Counted from the stretch's first letter, positions 25,425-34,949 are shown. The stretch: DNA of 64,000 nt from Hyphomicrobiales bacterium (GCA_016716745.1 JADJVD010000004.1:372001-436000), one strand, 5' to 3'. Numbers and translations are program-made. Notes: generated by a model not told the origin, from the letters alone.

Positions 25425-27720
25425 TCTTCTTGCCGAAGCGCGCGGCGCGGCCCGCGCCGGGGCGGCCGCCCGACACGATCTCGAAGCGCAGCGCGCCGGC
25501 GAAGGGCGCGGCCTCGACGAGCTTGACCTCCACCTCGTCGCCGAGGCGGAAGGTCTCGCCCGTCGCCGAGCCGATCATCGCGCGCGCCGCTTCGTCGTAG
25601 GCGTAGTAGTCGCGGCCCAGCGTCGCGGCCGGCACGAATCCATCGGCGCCCGTCTCGCGCAGCTTCACGAACAGGCCGGCGCGCGTGACGCCGGCGATCT
25701 TGCCCATGAAGGTCGCGCCGATGCGGTCCGCCAGAAAACTCGCGATGAGCCTGTCCGTCGTCTCGCGCTCGGCCGCCATGGCGCGACGCTCGGAGGCGGA
25801 GATGCGCGCGGCCGTCTCGTTCAGCTCCTCAAGCGACATGTCGCCGAGCCCGCCTTCGCCGAGGCCGAGCGCGCGGATCAGCGCGCGATGGACGATCAGA
25901 TCGGCGTAGCGGCGGATCGGCGAGGTGAAGTGCGCGTAGCGGCGCAGGTTCAATCCGAAGTGCCCGTAATTCTCGGCCGAATATTCGGCTTGCGCCTGCG
26001 TGCGCAGCACCACCTCGTTGACCAGCGCTTCGGTCTCGGCGCCCTTCACGCGCGCCAGGATTCCGTTGAACAGGGCGGGGCGCAGCGTCTGCCCGCGCGC
26101 GAACTTCATGCCCAGCGTCGCGAGAAACTCGGCGAGGGATGTCACCTTCTCCTGCGAGGGCTCGTCGTGCACGCGGTAGATCAGCGCCTGCCGCTTCTGC
26201 TCCAGCGTCTCCGCGGCCGCGACGTTGGCGAGGATCATGAACTCCTCGATCAGCCGATGCGCGGCGAGGCGCTGCGGAACGACGACGCGATCGACCGAGC
26301 CGTCCGTCTTCAGCACGAGCTTGCGCTCGGGCAGATCGAGATCGAGCGGCTGGCGGTTGTCGCGCGCGCGGGCGGCGCATTCGTAGGCCGCCCAGAGCGG
26401 CTTCAGCACGGGCTCGAGCAACGGCGCGGTCGTCTCGTCGGGCGCGCCGTCGATGGCGGCCTGCGCCTGCGCATAGGCGAGTTTGGCGGCGGAGCGCATC
26501 ATCACGCGATGGAACGAGTGGCGGATCTTGCGCCCGTCCGGCCCGAGCGTCATGCGCACCGCGAGCGCGGGGCGATCCTGTCCGCCGCGCAGCGAGCACA
26601 GATCGTTCGAGATGCGCTCGGGCAGCATCGGCACGACGCGGTCGGGGAAGTAGACCGAATTGCCGCGCTCCAGCGCGTCGCGATCCAGCGAGGAGCCGGG
26701 GCGCACATACCAGGCGACGTCGGCGATGGCGACGGTGACGACATGGCCGCCGCGATTGTTCGGATCCTCGTCGAGGCGCGCATGCACGGCGTCGTCGTGA
26801 TCCTTGGCGTCGACAGGATCGATGGTGACGAGCGGCAGGTCGCGCCAGTCCTCGCGGCCGGCGAGCGGAGCAGGGCGAGCGGCCTCAGCCTCCTCGATCG
26901 TCTTGCGGCGGAACTCGTCGGGAATGCCATGCGTGCGGATGGCGATCAGCGAAATCGCCTTCTCGCTGTTCAGCGAGCCGACGACCTCGGCGACGACGGC
27001 CGCGACCGGCCCGAAGCGCCCTTCCTTGCGAAGCTCGACGGAGACGAGATCGCCGTCCTTCGCGCCGTTCTCGCCGCCCTCGGGGACGGCGAGCTCGCGC
27101 GTCTGGTCCTTCTTGTCGACCGGCAGGATGCGCGCATTGCCGTCGCTCATGCGGCGGAACACGCCGAGCGTGCGCGCCTTCGCGCGTTCGAGGATGCGGA
27201 TGACGCGGCCCGTATAGGCGGGCCCGTCGGCGCCCTCGTTCGGCTCGACGCGCAGCAGCGCGCGCTGGCCGACGCCCGGCGCCGTCTCGCCCGGCCGCAG
27301 GCGGCGCGGGATATGCAGCAGGATGCGCGGCGGCCGGCTCTGCGACTCGTCCCACTCCACGGGTTGCGCCAGAAGCTCGCCGTCCTCGTCGCGGGCGACG
27401 ATGTCGGCGAGCACGACCGTGGGCAGGGCGCCGGCGCGATGCAGCGACTTGCGGCGACGCTCCAGCGCGCCCTCGGCCTCGAGCTCCTTGAGAATCTTCT
27501 TCAGTTCGATCTTGCCAGCGCCGTCGAGCCCGAAGGCGCGCGCGATCTCGCGCTTGCCGACCTTCGAGGGCCCGCCGGCGCGGGCGCCTTCCTCGGCGAT
27601 GAAGGCGACGACGTTTTCGCGCGTGAGCGCGCCGGCGGGGCCGGACGGAGGCGGCGTCGCGACGCGGGCGCCGCGGCGGCGCGGCGCGCCGGGCGCGCGC
27701 GTCTTCATCTGTCTGGCCAT
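25207..27720 (-). CDS. rnr: Ribonuclease R (3'-5' exoribonuclease), C-terminus out of frame
   Basis: Processive 3'-5' exoribonuclease of the RNB family. From the ATG at 27720 it has a basic N-terminus, a winged-helix region, cold-shock domains, the RNB catalytic core (LVTIDPVDAKDHDDAVHA near 275, with the catalytic aspartates; YFPDRVVPMLPERISNDLCSL; the HFTSPIRRYADLIVHR segment) and an S1 domain ending near GKKTLGTGGPAG. The natural protein should stop near 25396. Instead the frame runs on for about 64 residues that are just the neighbouring DUF983 sequence read in the wrong frame. The catalytic part looks intact; the junction needs checking. Confidence 0.9.
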   Translation of the reverse strand: MARQMKTRAPGAPRRRGARVATPPPSGPAGALTRENVVAFIAEEGARAGGPSKVGKREIARAFGLDGAGKIELKKILKELEAEGALERRRKSLHRAGALPTVVLADIVARDEDGELLAQPVEWDESQSRPPRILLHIPRRLRPGETAPGVGQRALLRVEPNEGADGPAYTGRVIRILERAKARTLGVFRRMSDGNARILPVDKKDQTRELAVPEGGENGAKDGDLVSVELRKEGRFGPVAAVVAEVVGSLNSEKAISLIAIRTHGIPDEFRRKTIEEAEAARPAPLAGREDWRDLPLVTIDPVDAKDHDDAVHARLDEDPNNRGGHVVTVAIADVAWYVRPGSSLDRDALERGNSVYFPDRVVPMLPERISNDLCSLRGGQDRPALAVRMTLGPDGRKIRHSFHRVMMRSAAKLAYAQAQAAIDGAPDETTAPLLEPVLKPLWAAYECAARARDNRQPLDLDLPERKLVLKTDGSVDRVVVPQRLAAHRLIEEFMILANVAAAETLEQKRQALIYRVHDEPSQEKVTSLAEFLATLGMKFARGQTLRPALFNGILARVKGAETEALVNEVVLRTQAQAEYSAENYGHFGLNLRRYAHFTSPIRRYADLIVHRALIRALGLGEGGLGDMSLEELNETAARISASERRAMAAERETTDRLIASFLADRIGATFMGKIAGVTRAGLFVKLRETGADGFVPAATLGRDYYAYDEAARAMIGSATGETFRLGDEVEVKLVEAAPFAGALRFEIVSGGRPGAGRAARFGKKTLGTGGPAGTDVALPGLRRGPAVPRLSETGRALRRLRRGFVASTRRRRAALHHNLGRRPCRPRSSDDRRAEL

Positions 27721-27796
27721 CGCAGGCGGTCCTTCGGGGCGGCCGCGCCGCGCGGCCCGCGCCCCACAGATCGGCATCGCAAGGGGCGCGTCAAGC

Positions 27797-28684
27797 TCAG
27801 GCGTCGATCGGCGCGATCCCGTCCGCGCCGATCTGGAACGCCGTCGGGCGGCCCGGCGGCAGCCTGTCGATCCGGTCGAGCAGCTTCCACGGGGCGCGGG
27901 CGCCGCGCGTCCAGCGGTCGGACTGCCAGTGCGAGAGGTGCAGGTAGAGAAAATCGCGGTCGCCCGCGCCGTCGGCCGTCAGCCGGCCGTCGCGCCAGAA
28001 CCAGCGCGTCGGCCAATCCTGCGTTCCGTCGATCCAGCGTCGCGGCGGAATGGCCGTCGAGAAGCGTTCGACGAACAGCCCGCCGCCGAGATAGGGCGTG
28101 GTCAGCCGGCGCAGCGCCTGCCGGCCGCGCAGCGGCAGGAACAGGCGCGAAAACACCTGCTCGTCGAAGCTCTCGTGACGCGGATTGGCGAGCAGACCGC
28201 GCCAGCCGGGAATGCGCATGAAGGCCTGCGTCATGCGCGGCGTGTTGCGCAGCAGCGTCAGATGGCCGGCCACGACGTCCTCATGCGTGGTGACGAGATC
28301 GCGGGCGAGCGCGTTGGGCGTGTAGATGCGGCGGATGTCGCCGTAGATCACGTCGAGATCGCCGAACCCCCACATCTTGTAGCCGGCGAGTTCGGCCGCA
28401 TGGACATGCGCCAGCGCGGGCTTCAGGTCGCAGAGCTTGTAGGCCTCGGTCCACTCGATGGCGACGCCGAGGCGCGAGGAGATCAGCGAGCGATAGTCGG
28501 GAAAGCCGATGGCGCGGATGCGGACGTTCGGCGGCGTGTCGGGCGGGGCGGGCTGGTCGGTGACGATGAGCCAGTCGACGCTCGGATTCCAGCGGCACGA
28601 TTCCATGAATGGCCGGATCCATCCGGGCCATGCGCCGAACCATGTCAGCATGATCAGGATCGTCGGCGCGGCGGGCTGGTCCAT
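27797..28684 (-). CDS. DUF6625 family, predicted glycosyltransferase-like protein
   Basis: Soluble protein of 295 residues resembling the DUF6625 group found in polysaccharide and capsule loci. Landmarks are MLTWFGAWPGWIRPFMESC and VDWLIVTDQ at the N-terminus, YKLCDLKPAL near 82 and MWGFGDLDVIYGD near 103; DLD is a DxD-type motif expected to bind a metal and nucleotide sugar. No signal peptide is present. The gene sits alone between topA and rnr, separated from topA by a terminator, with no other sugar genes near. Donor and acceptor are unknown; enzymatic activity is inferred. Confidence 0.75.
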   Translation of the reverse strand: MDQPAAPTILIMLTWFGAWPGWIRPFMESCRWNPSVDWLIVTDQPAPPDTPPNVRIRAIGFPDYRSLISSRLGVAIEWTEAYKLCDLKPALAHVHAAELAGYKMWGFGDLDVIYGDIRRIYTPNALARDLVTTHEDVVAGHLTLLRNTPRMTQAFMRIPGWRGLLANPRHESFDEQVFSRLFLPLRGRQALRRLTTPYLGGGLFVERFSTAIPPRRWIDGTQDWPTRWFWRDGRLTADGAGDRDFLYLHLSHWQSDRWTRGARAPWKLLDRIDRLPPGRPTAFQIGADGIAPIDA

Positions 28685-28705
28685 CGGCTCGGCAATTAAT
28701 TACTG

Positions 28706-28737
28706 AAAATCGGCCCGACGCTGAGGGCCGGGCCGAT
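28706..28737 (-). terminator. Rho-independent terminator of topA
   Basis: On the minus strand a 9-bp perfect stem (ATCGGCCCG with CGGGCCGAT, 11-nt loop) is followed by TTTT. It lies 31 bp after the topA stop and before the DUF6625 gene, so those two are separate transcription units. Confidence 0.85.
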
Positions 28738-28768
28738 CAGGTTAGCAGAGCGGCTTGCCGCGAACAGC

Positions 28769-31714
28769 CTACTTTCGCGCCGCCTTGCGCTTGGCGGAGG
28801 CGGCCTTCGCGGCGGGCGCCTTGACCGCCGCCTTCTTGGCGGGAGCTTTTTTCGCCGGAGCTTTCTTGGGCGGAGCTGTCTTCGCGGCCTTCCTGGCTGG
28901 CGGCTCCTTGGCGCCGGCTTTGGCCGCCTTCTTCGCCGCGCCCGCCTTGCCGCCGCTCTTGCCGCCGCTCTTGGGGCCGCTCTTGGGGCCGCCGCTTTTG
29001 CCGCCGCCCGAGGCCGCCTTGGCGTCGACGAGGTCGATCGCCTCCGACAGGGTGATCTCGTCCTTGCCCATGCTCTTGGGGAGCGTCGCGTTGACCTTGC
29101 CCCAGTTGACGTATGCGCCGAAGCGCCCGTCGCGCACGGTGATGGCGCCGCCGTCCGGATGCTGGCCGAGGGCGCGGCCGGAGGCGCCGCCGGCGGCCTC
29201 GCCCGCGCTGGCGCCGCTCTGCTTGGCCTCGATCAGGGCGAGGGCCTGCGCCAGCGTGAAGCCGGCGACATCGGCGTCCTTCGGCAGCGTGGCGTTGACC
29301 TTGCCCCAGTTCACATAGGCGCCGTATCGCCCGTCCTTGACGGTCACCTTGCCGCCCTTGGGATGCTCGCCGAGTTCGCGGCCCGGTCCCGGCGCGCCGA
29401 AGCGGCGCTGGCCGGAGGCGCCGGACTCCTTGGCGACGATCAGGTCGATGGCGCGGTTGGCGCCGATCTCCAGAATGTCGTCGTCGCGGCCGATGTTGGC
29501 GTAGGTCTTGCCGTGCTGCACATATGGCCCGTAACGGCCGATGCCGGCGAGGATCGGCTCGCCGCTGGTCGGGTGTTTGGCCACCTCGCGCGGCAGCGAC
29601 AGGAGCGCCAGCGCCTTGTCGAGCGTCACGTCCTCGGGCTTCAGGCCCTTGGGCAGCGAGGAGCGCTTGGGCTTGTCGCCTTCGCCCAGTTGCAGATAGG
29701 GGCCGAAGCGCCCGTCGCGCAGGCTGACCTCGTCGCCCGTGTCGGGGTCGGTTCCCAGCGCGCGCACGCCGGGGCGCTCGTTTCCGTCGTCGGCGCCGGC
29801 GGCGAGCGGGCGTGTGTAGCTGCATTCGGGATAGTTCGAGCAGCCGACGAAGGCGCCGAACTTGCCGATCTTCAGCGAGAGCTGGCCGTTCGCGCAGGAA
29901 GGGCAGGCGCGCGGGTTCGACCCGTCTGTTTTGGCCGGGAAGATGTGCGGCCCGAGCAGATCGTTGAGATTGTCGAGGATCTCGGTGGTGCGCAGATCCT
30001 TGGTGCCAAGGATCGCGGCGTTGAAATCCTTCCAGAAGTCGCGCAGCACCGCCTTCCAGTCGATCTCGTGATTGGCGACGCGGTCGAGCTGCTCCTCGAG
30101 ATTGGCCGTAAAGTCGTATTCGACGTAACGCGAGAAGAAGCTCTCGAGGAAGGCGATGACGAGGCGGCCCTTGTCCTCGGGGATCAGCCGCTTCTTGTCG
30201 ATGCGCACGTAATCGCGGTCGCGCAGGACGGCGAGCGTCGAGGCGTAGGTGGAGGGGCGGCCGATGCCGAGCTCCTCCATGCGCTTGACCAGCGTCGCCT
30301 CGGTGAAGCGCGGCGGCGGCTCGGTGAAGTGCTGGGTGGAGTCGATCTTCTCCTTCTTCAGCGCCTCGCCCTGCCGCATCGCGGGCAGGCGGCCGCCGTC
30401 CTCGTCCGCCTCGTCGTCCTTGCCTTCCTGATAGAGGGCGAGAAAGCCGTCGAACTTCACCACCTGTCCGGTGGCGCGCAGATCGAGGAGGCGGGCGCCG
30501 GCGCGGCCGGCGATGTCGACCGTCGTGCGTTCGAGAACCGCCGACTCCATCTGGCTCGCGACGGTGCGCGTCCAGATCAGGTCGTAGAGCCTGGCCTGAT
30601 CGGGCTCGAGATGGCGCGCCATGTCCTTGGGCAGGCGGAACACGTCGGTCGGGCGCACGGCCTCGTGCGCTTCCTGCGCGGTCTTCGACTTCGTCACGTA
30701 TTTGCGCGGCGCGTCGGGGACGTATTCGTCGCCATGCAGCTTGGCGATCGCCTTGCGGCAGGCGGCGACCGCCTCCGGCGCCATGTCGACGCCGTCGGTT
30801 CGCATATAGGTGATGAGGCCGACCGTCTCGCCGCCGATGTCGACGCCCTCATAGAGACGCTGGGCGAGGCGCATGGTGCGCTCGGGCGCAAAGCCCAGCT
30901 TGCGGGACGCCTCCTGCTGCAGCGTCGAGGTGGTGAAGGGCGGGGCGGGGTTGCGGCGGGCGGGCTTGGCCTCGACCGAGGCGACCGTGAAGGTCGCGAT
31001 CTCGAGCGACTTCCTGAAGTCCTCGGCCTCCTTGCCGGAGCCGATGTCGAGCCGGGCGATCTTGCGGCCGTCGGCGCCGACGAGGCGGGCCTCGAACACC
31101 GCGCCCTCCTTCGTGCGCAGATGGGCGACCAGCGACCAGTATTCGCGCGGAACGAACTTCTCGATCTCCAGCTCGCGGTCGCAGACGAGGCGCAGCGCCA
31201 CCGACTGCACGCGGCCGGCCGAGCGCGCGCCCGGCAGCTTGCGCCACAGCACCGGCGAGAGATTGAAGCCGACGAGATAGTCGAGCGCGCGGCGGGCGAG
31301 ATAGGCGTCGACCAGCGCGCCGTCGATCTCGCGCGGGTTGGCCATCGCCTCCAGCACCGCATCCTTGGTCACGGCGTTGAAGACGACGCGCGAGACCTTC
31401 TTGTCCTTGAGCACCTTCTTGTTCTTGAGGATCTCGAGGACGTGCCAGGAGATCGCCTCGCCCTCGCGGTCCGGGTCGGTCGCCAGAACGACGCGGTCGG
31501 TCTCCTTCACGGCGGCGGCGATGTCGGACAGGCGCTTGGCGGACTTCGCGTCCACCTCCCACAACATCTTGAAATCGTTCTCGGGATCGACCGAGCCGTC
31601 CTTGGCCGGCAGATCGCGGACATGGCCGAAGGAGGCCAGCACCTCGAAGCCGCGGCCGAGATATTTGTTGATCGTCTTGGCCTTGGCCGGAGATTCGACG
31701 ATGACGACGGTCAT
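28769..31714 (-). CDS. topA: DNA topoisomerase I
   Basis: Relaxes negatively supercoiled DNA. The 981 residues start with the Toprim domain (MTVVIVESPAKAKTINKYLG; acidic DPDREGEAISWH near 85) and carry the catalytic tyrosine at residue 303 in GLITYMRTDG. A four-cysteine zinc-finger (CPSCANGQLSLK...CSNYPEC) near 620 is followed by several repeated domains of the VKDGRYGAYVNWGKVNATLPK type. The C-terminal 80 residues are a Lys/Ala/Pro-rich histone-like tail that probably binds DNA. The ATG at 31714 gives the canonical start. dprA, often found upstream of topA, is absent here. Confidence 0.97.
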   Translation of the reverse strand: MTVVIVESPAKAKTINKYLGRGFEVLASFGHVRDLPAKDGSVDPENDFKMLWEVDAKSAKRLSDIAAAVKETDRVVLATDPDREGEAISWHVLEILKNKKVLKDKKVSRVVFNAVTKDAVLEAMANPREIDGALVDAYLARRALDYLVGFNLSPVLWRKLPGARSAGRVQSVALRLVCDRELEIEKFVPREYWSLVAHLRTKEGAVFEARLVGADGRKIARLDIGSGKEAEDFRKSLEIATFTVASVEAKPARRNPAPPFTTSTLQQEASRKLGFAPERTMRLAQRLYEGVDIGGETVGLITYMRTDGVDMAPEAVAACRKAIAKLHGDEYVPDAPRKYVTKSKTAQEAHEAVRPTDVFRLPKDMARHLEPDQARLYDLIWTRTVASQMESAVLERTTVDIAGRAGARLLDLRATGQVVKFDGFLALYQEGKDDEADEDGGRLPAMRQGEALKKEKIDSTQHFTEPPPRFTEATLVKRMEELGIGRPSTYASTLAVLRDRDYVRIDKKRLIPEDKGRLVIAFLESFFSRYVEYDFTANLEEQLDRVANHEIDWKAVLRDFWKDFNAAILGTKDLRTTEILDNLNDLLGPHIFPAKTDGSNPRACPSCANGQLSLKIGKFGAFVGCSNYPECSYTRPLAAGADDGNERPGVRALGTDPDTGDEVSLRDGRFGPYLQLGEGDKPKRSSLPKGLKPEDVTLDKALALLSLPREVAKHPTSGEPILAGIGRYGPYVQHGKTYANIGRDDDILEIGANRAIDLIVAKESGASGQRRFGAPGPGRELGEHPKGGKVTVKDGRYGAYVNWGKVNATLPKDADVAGFTLAQALALIEAKQSGASAGEAAGGASGRALGQHPDGGAITVRDGRFGAYVNWGKVNATLPKSMGKDEITLSEAIDLVDAKAASGGGKSGGPKSGPKSGGKSGGKAGAAKKAAKAGAKEPPARKAAKTAPPKKAPAKKAPAKKAAVKAPAAKAASAKRKAARK

Positions 31715-32556
31715 TTGGACATCCACAAGCGACGGCGCGCGGGCCGGGGTTCGGCGCGGCGGCCGTCTGGCGTTCGGTCGGAATTCTGTGGGCGGGACGC
31801 CGGAACCCCGAAAGTCGGGCGCGGAAAATGGGGACGATCGGGGCGCAGTCAAATCGGGCCCCGGCGCGGAGGGCCGCCGGATCGCAGGGCCGCCGAACCA
31901 GGCGCACCGGGCGGAATGCGCCCAGGTCGCGCTCGCGGGTTCGGCCCGATTTCGACTTTGGCGCGCATCGTCGGCGCAGGTGCTGACGGAGGCGAGGTGG
32001 AGATGGACATCGAGATGGACGGGCGCGCGGCGTTAAGCGGCTCACCAACCTGATGGCGCTGAAGCCGGCGTGCTGTTTCGGCGTCGCCGGGCCATCCCGT
32101 CGGCATGGCCGCGAACGACGCGCAGCGACCTGACCCGGCGAAGGCCGACGCATCAAAAAGTGGAACCAGATCAGGCCGCCCCCGGGTCGTCATCCAGTTC
32201 GTCGCGGCGAAGGGGCAGACCGTGCGCATGCCCGCCTCGTCCGGCAAGCTCGGCCTGTCGCTGCCGACCGACCCGCCGCCCAATCCGCTGATGGCGACGC
32301 CTCCGCCCAGCGCGAAACCGAGCGGTTGTCGAAGCCAAGAGTTGCAGATCGTCTATCGAGCCCGGAGGGCAGGACGACCAGTATGACGCCCGCCGCTCTG
32401 CCCGACGATCGGTATCGCCACCAGCGCCACGCCGTCTTCGGCCTGCTGGCTGCTGGCGCTGGGCCGGCGTTCTTCGGCCGCGCGCACGCCGATGGGCCCG
32501 GCGCCGGGGAACGGTCAAGCTCAACCCGGACTGGCTCCTGACGCGACCCTAGCCGA
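31715..32556. other. 842-bp stretch without a convincing gene
   Basis: Between topA and the photolyase gene I find no recognisable protein on either strand. A 93-codon open frame at 32105-32386 (plus) has ordinary codon use at first and odd codons (CGA, AGA, TGT, GGT) toward its end, and resembles nothing I know; other frames are no better. The base composition is slightly less GC-rich than the surroundings. This may be decayed gene sequence plus the topA promoter. No repeat of families A or B occurs here. Confidence 0.5.
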
Positions 32557-33990
32557 TCAGCCGAGCCTCGCCAGCGCCGCCAGCGCCCGGTCGCGGGTGG
32601 CGGCGAGGTCGAGGATCGGCGCGGGATAGTCGCGGCCGAGGCGAACGCCCGCCGCCTTCAGCACGTCGGCCGGCGCCTGCCCGGGGCGGTGCAGCCATTT
32701 GTCCGGCAGTCTGGCGATCTCGGGAACCCAGCGGCGCACATAGGCGCCGTCGGGGTCGAACTTCTCGCCCTGCAATACGGGATTGAAGATGCGGAAATAG
32801 GGCGCGGCGTCCGCGCCCGAGCCCGCCACCCACTGCCAGCTCGCCGCGTTCGAGGCCGGATCGGCGTCGCACAGCGTGTCCCAGAACCAGTCCTCGCCGG
32901 TGCGCCAGTCCGTCAGCATGTTCTTGATGAGGAAGCTCGCGACCACCATGCGGATGCGGTTGTGCATGAAGCCGGTCGCCCACAGCTCGCGCATTCCGGC
33001 GTCGATCACCGGATAGCCGGTGCGGCCCTTGCGCCATGCCGCCAGTGCGGCCTCGTCCGGCGCGCGCCACGGAAAGGCGTCGAATTTCGGCTGGAAGTTC
33101 TTCGTCGGCAGGTCCGGCCAGTGGAAGAGCAGGTGACAGGAGAATTCGCGCCAGCCGAGCTCCGACTGGAATTTCTCCGCGTCCTTCCATGTCGCGGCGC
33201 CCGACTCGGCGGCCTCGGCGGCGGCGTGAAACGCCTGACGCGGCGAGATTTCGCCGAAACGCAGATGCGGCGACAGGCGGGAGTGGTGCGGCAGGTCGGG
33301 CCGGTCGCGCCTGTCGGCGTAGCCGCGCAGGCCTTCGTCGAGGAAGGATGAGAGCCGCGCCTGCGCGCCTGTTTCGCCCGGCGTCCACGCCGCGCGCAGC
33401 CCGCCGGCCCAGTCGGGCGTTGTCGGGAGGAGGCCGAGATCGTCGAGCCGCGCGCGGGGCGGGGCGGGTTTCGGCCAGTCCGCCGCGACGACGCGTTTGG
33501 GCGCGGCCGCAGGCCGGGGCGGGGCGCCGCCGGCGCGCGCGGCCTTCCAGAAGGGCGTGAACACGCGGAAGGGCCTGCCCTCGCCGGTCTTGACGGTCCA
33601 CGGTTCGTAGAGCAAAGACGCATTGAAGCTCTCGGGCGCGCGTCCCGCCGCCGCGAGCGTCTCCTTCATCTGCGAATCGAGTTTGACGCCCGCGCCGTCG
33701 TAGCGCCGGCTCCAGACGACGCGCCGCGCGCCGGCCGCCTCCGCGAGGGCGGGGACGAGGACGCGCGGATCGCCGCGCAGAATGTCGAGCCGGCCGCCTC
33801 TGGCCGCGATGTCGCGGGCGAGCGCGGCCAGCGCATGATGCAGCCACCAGCGCGAGGCGCCGCCGAGGGCGCGGCGCGCCACGCCCTCCTCGAACACATA
33901 GACGAACAGCGCCGGCCCGCCTGCGCAGGCGGCGAGCGCCGGGTTGTCGGCGAGGCGCAAATCGTCGCGGAACAGAACGATGTCGGTCAC
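32557..33990 (-). CDS. phrB: Deoxyribodipyrimidine photo-lyase
   Basis: Light-driven repair enzyme for cyclobutane pyrimidine dimers. The 477 residues begin TDIVLFRDDLRLADNPAL (photolyase N-terminal domain), carry RLSPHLRFGEISPRQ near 235 and the FAD-binding core with FSCHLLFHWPD, GYPVIDAGMRELWATGFMHNRIRMV and the WRTGEDWFWDTLCDADPASNAASWQW signature. The start is a GTG at 33990; a longer frame upstream does not resemble the family. It diverges from the HD-hydrolase gene 70 bp away. No accessory pigment enzyme gene is nearby. Confidence 0.95.
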   Translation of the reverse strand: MTDIVLFRDDLRLADNPALAACAGGPALFVYVFEEGVARRALGGASRWWLHHALAALARDIAARGGRLDILRGDPRVLVPALAEAAGARRVVWSRRYDGAGVKLDSQMKETLAAAGRAPESFNASLLYEPWTVKTGEGRPFRVFTPFWKAARAGGAPPRPAAAPKRVVAADWPKPAPPRARLDDLGLLPTTPDWAGGLRAAWTPGETGAQARLSSFLDEGLRGYADRRDRPDLPHHSRLSPHLRFGEISPRQAFHAAAEAAESGAATWKDAEKFQSELGWREFSCHLLFHWPDLPTKNFQPKFDAFPWRAPDEAALAAWRKGRTGYPVIDAGMRELWATGFMHNRIRMVVASFLIKNMLTDWRTGEDWFWDTLCDADPASNAASWQWVAGSGADAAPYFRIFNPVLQGEKFDPDGAYVRRWVPEIARLPDKWLHRPGQAPADVLKAAGVRLGRDYPAPILDLAATRDRALAALARLG

Positions 33991-34059
33991 GTCGGGCCCC
34001 GGTGCGTGGCGCTGCGCCCGCAAATTAGGTTCATTTCGAGGAAAGAGAAGGAGACATAC

Positions 34060-34632
34060 ATGCTCTCGCATCGCTTCGACGAGGCGCTCGCCTATGCGCA
34101 TGCGCTGCACCGCGCCCAGACGCGCAAGGGCAAGGGGACGCCCTACATCGCGCATCTGATGGGCGTGGCCGCGCTGACGCTCGAATATGGCGGGAGCGAG
34201 GATCAGGCGATCGCCGCCCTGCTGCACGACGCCGCCGAGGATCAGGGCGGGGAGGCGACGCTCGCCGCGATCCGCGCCCGCTTCGGCGAGGCGGCGGCGC
34301 AAATCGTCGCGGACTGCACCGACACGATGGCCGAGCCCAAGCCCGCCTGGCGGCCGCGCAAGGAGGCCTATCTGGCGCATCTCAGGGGCGCCGACGCGCG
34401 CTCGCTGCTCGTGAGCCTGGCCGACAAGGTCTACAACGCCGAGGCGATCGCCGAGGATTTCCGGGGGGCCGGCGAGAGCGCCTTCGCGCGATTCGCTGGC
34501 GGGCCGGAGGGCACGCGCTGGTATTATCGGGCGCTCGCCGAGACGTTCGGCGCCGTCGCGCCCGGGCCGCTGGCGGCGCGGCTGCGGCGGGCGGTGGACA
34601 GCTTCGCCCCGCCGATGCGGGCGGAGGGCTGA
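34060..34632 (+). CDS. HD-domain phosphohydrolase (SpoT/MESH1-like)
   Basis: Small hydrolase of 190 residues. The N-terminal half resembles the (p)ppGpp hydrolase domain: FDEALAYAHALHRAQTRKGKGTPYIAHLMGVA, then the metal-binding HD in ALLHDAAEDQGG (near 54) and the later DKVYNA segment. There is no synthetase, TGS or ACT domain, so it is a stand-alone hydrolase, as in MESH1-type proteins. The ATG at 34060 has GAGAAGGAGA upstream, an excellent ribosome-binding site, which excludes longer frames. Activity on (p)ppGpp is an inference. Confidence 0.84.
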   Translation: MLSHRFDEALAYAHALHRAQTRKGKGTPYIAHLMGVAALTLEYGGSEDQAIAALLHDAAEDQGGEATLAAIRARFGEAAAQIVADCTDTMAEPKPAWRPRKEAYLAHLRGADARSLLVSLADKVYNAEAIAEDFRGAGESAFARFAGGPEGTRWYYRALAETFGAVAPGPLAARLRRAVDSFAPPMRAEG

Positions 34633-34646
34633 CCCGGGCCGAAACG

Positions 34647-34676
34647 AAAAAAGGCGGCCGGCTGACGCCGACCGCC
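34647..34676 (-). terminator. Rho-independent terminator of tRNA-Asn
   Basis: On the minus strand GGCGGTCGGC pairs with GCCGGCCGCC around a GTCA loop (one G-U pair), followed by TTTTTT. It lies 7 bp after the tRNA 3' end. Confidence 0.9.
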
Positions 34677-34683
34677 TCGAAAC

Positions 34684-34759
34684 TGGCTCCCCGAGCAGGA
34701 CTCGAACCTGCGACCATTCGATTAACAGTCGAATGCTCTACCAGCTGAGCTATCAGGGA
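34684..34759 (-). tRNA. tRNA-Asn (anticodon GTT)
   Basis: A 76-nt cloverleaf on the minus strand: acceptor TCCCTGA pairs with TCGGGGA (one G-U), D-arm AGCTCAGCTGGTAGAGC, anticodon loop CTGTTAA with anticodon GTT, T-arm GCAGGTTCGAACCTGC and an encoded CCA end. A strong terminator follows immediately. Confidence 0.97.
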
Positions 34760-34888
34760 TCGCTCTTGAGCGGCGCACGCATAACCCAAGCGGCGCGCCG
34801 GTTGCAAGCCTCAATCGCGCCCGTCGGACGCCAATCGCGCGACGCGCGCCGGCGGCGACGATCGCGTGCGGGAAATCGGCGCATCGCC

Positions 34889-34918
34889 TTGCTCGCGCGC
34901 CCGCATGTTTGCTATAGC
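34889..34918 (+). promoter_or_regulatory. Promoter of tRNA-Cys
   Basis: TTGCTC (34889-34894), an 18-bp spacer and TATAGC (34913-34918) lie about 30 bp upstream of the tRNA-Cys gene. The -10 box is good and the -35 box fair. Confidence 0.5.
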
Positions 34919-34949
34919 GCCCGTGCCGACGCGGCGACGCGCCGGCGAA

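Noticed and set aside
25888..28221. Long plus-strand open frame opposite rnr and the DUF6625 gene
   Set aside because: Antisense shadow; no family motif, while both minus-strand genes have clear ones.
29159..32053. Very long open frame opposite topA (about 960 codons)
   Set aside because: Low-complexity Ala/Arg/Gly/Asp translation typical of the antisense of a GC-rich gene; topA on the other strand is certain.
32105..32386. 93-codon hypothetical gene
   Set aside because: No family, odd codons toward the end, no convincing ribosome-binding site; left as part of the unexplained stretch.
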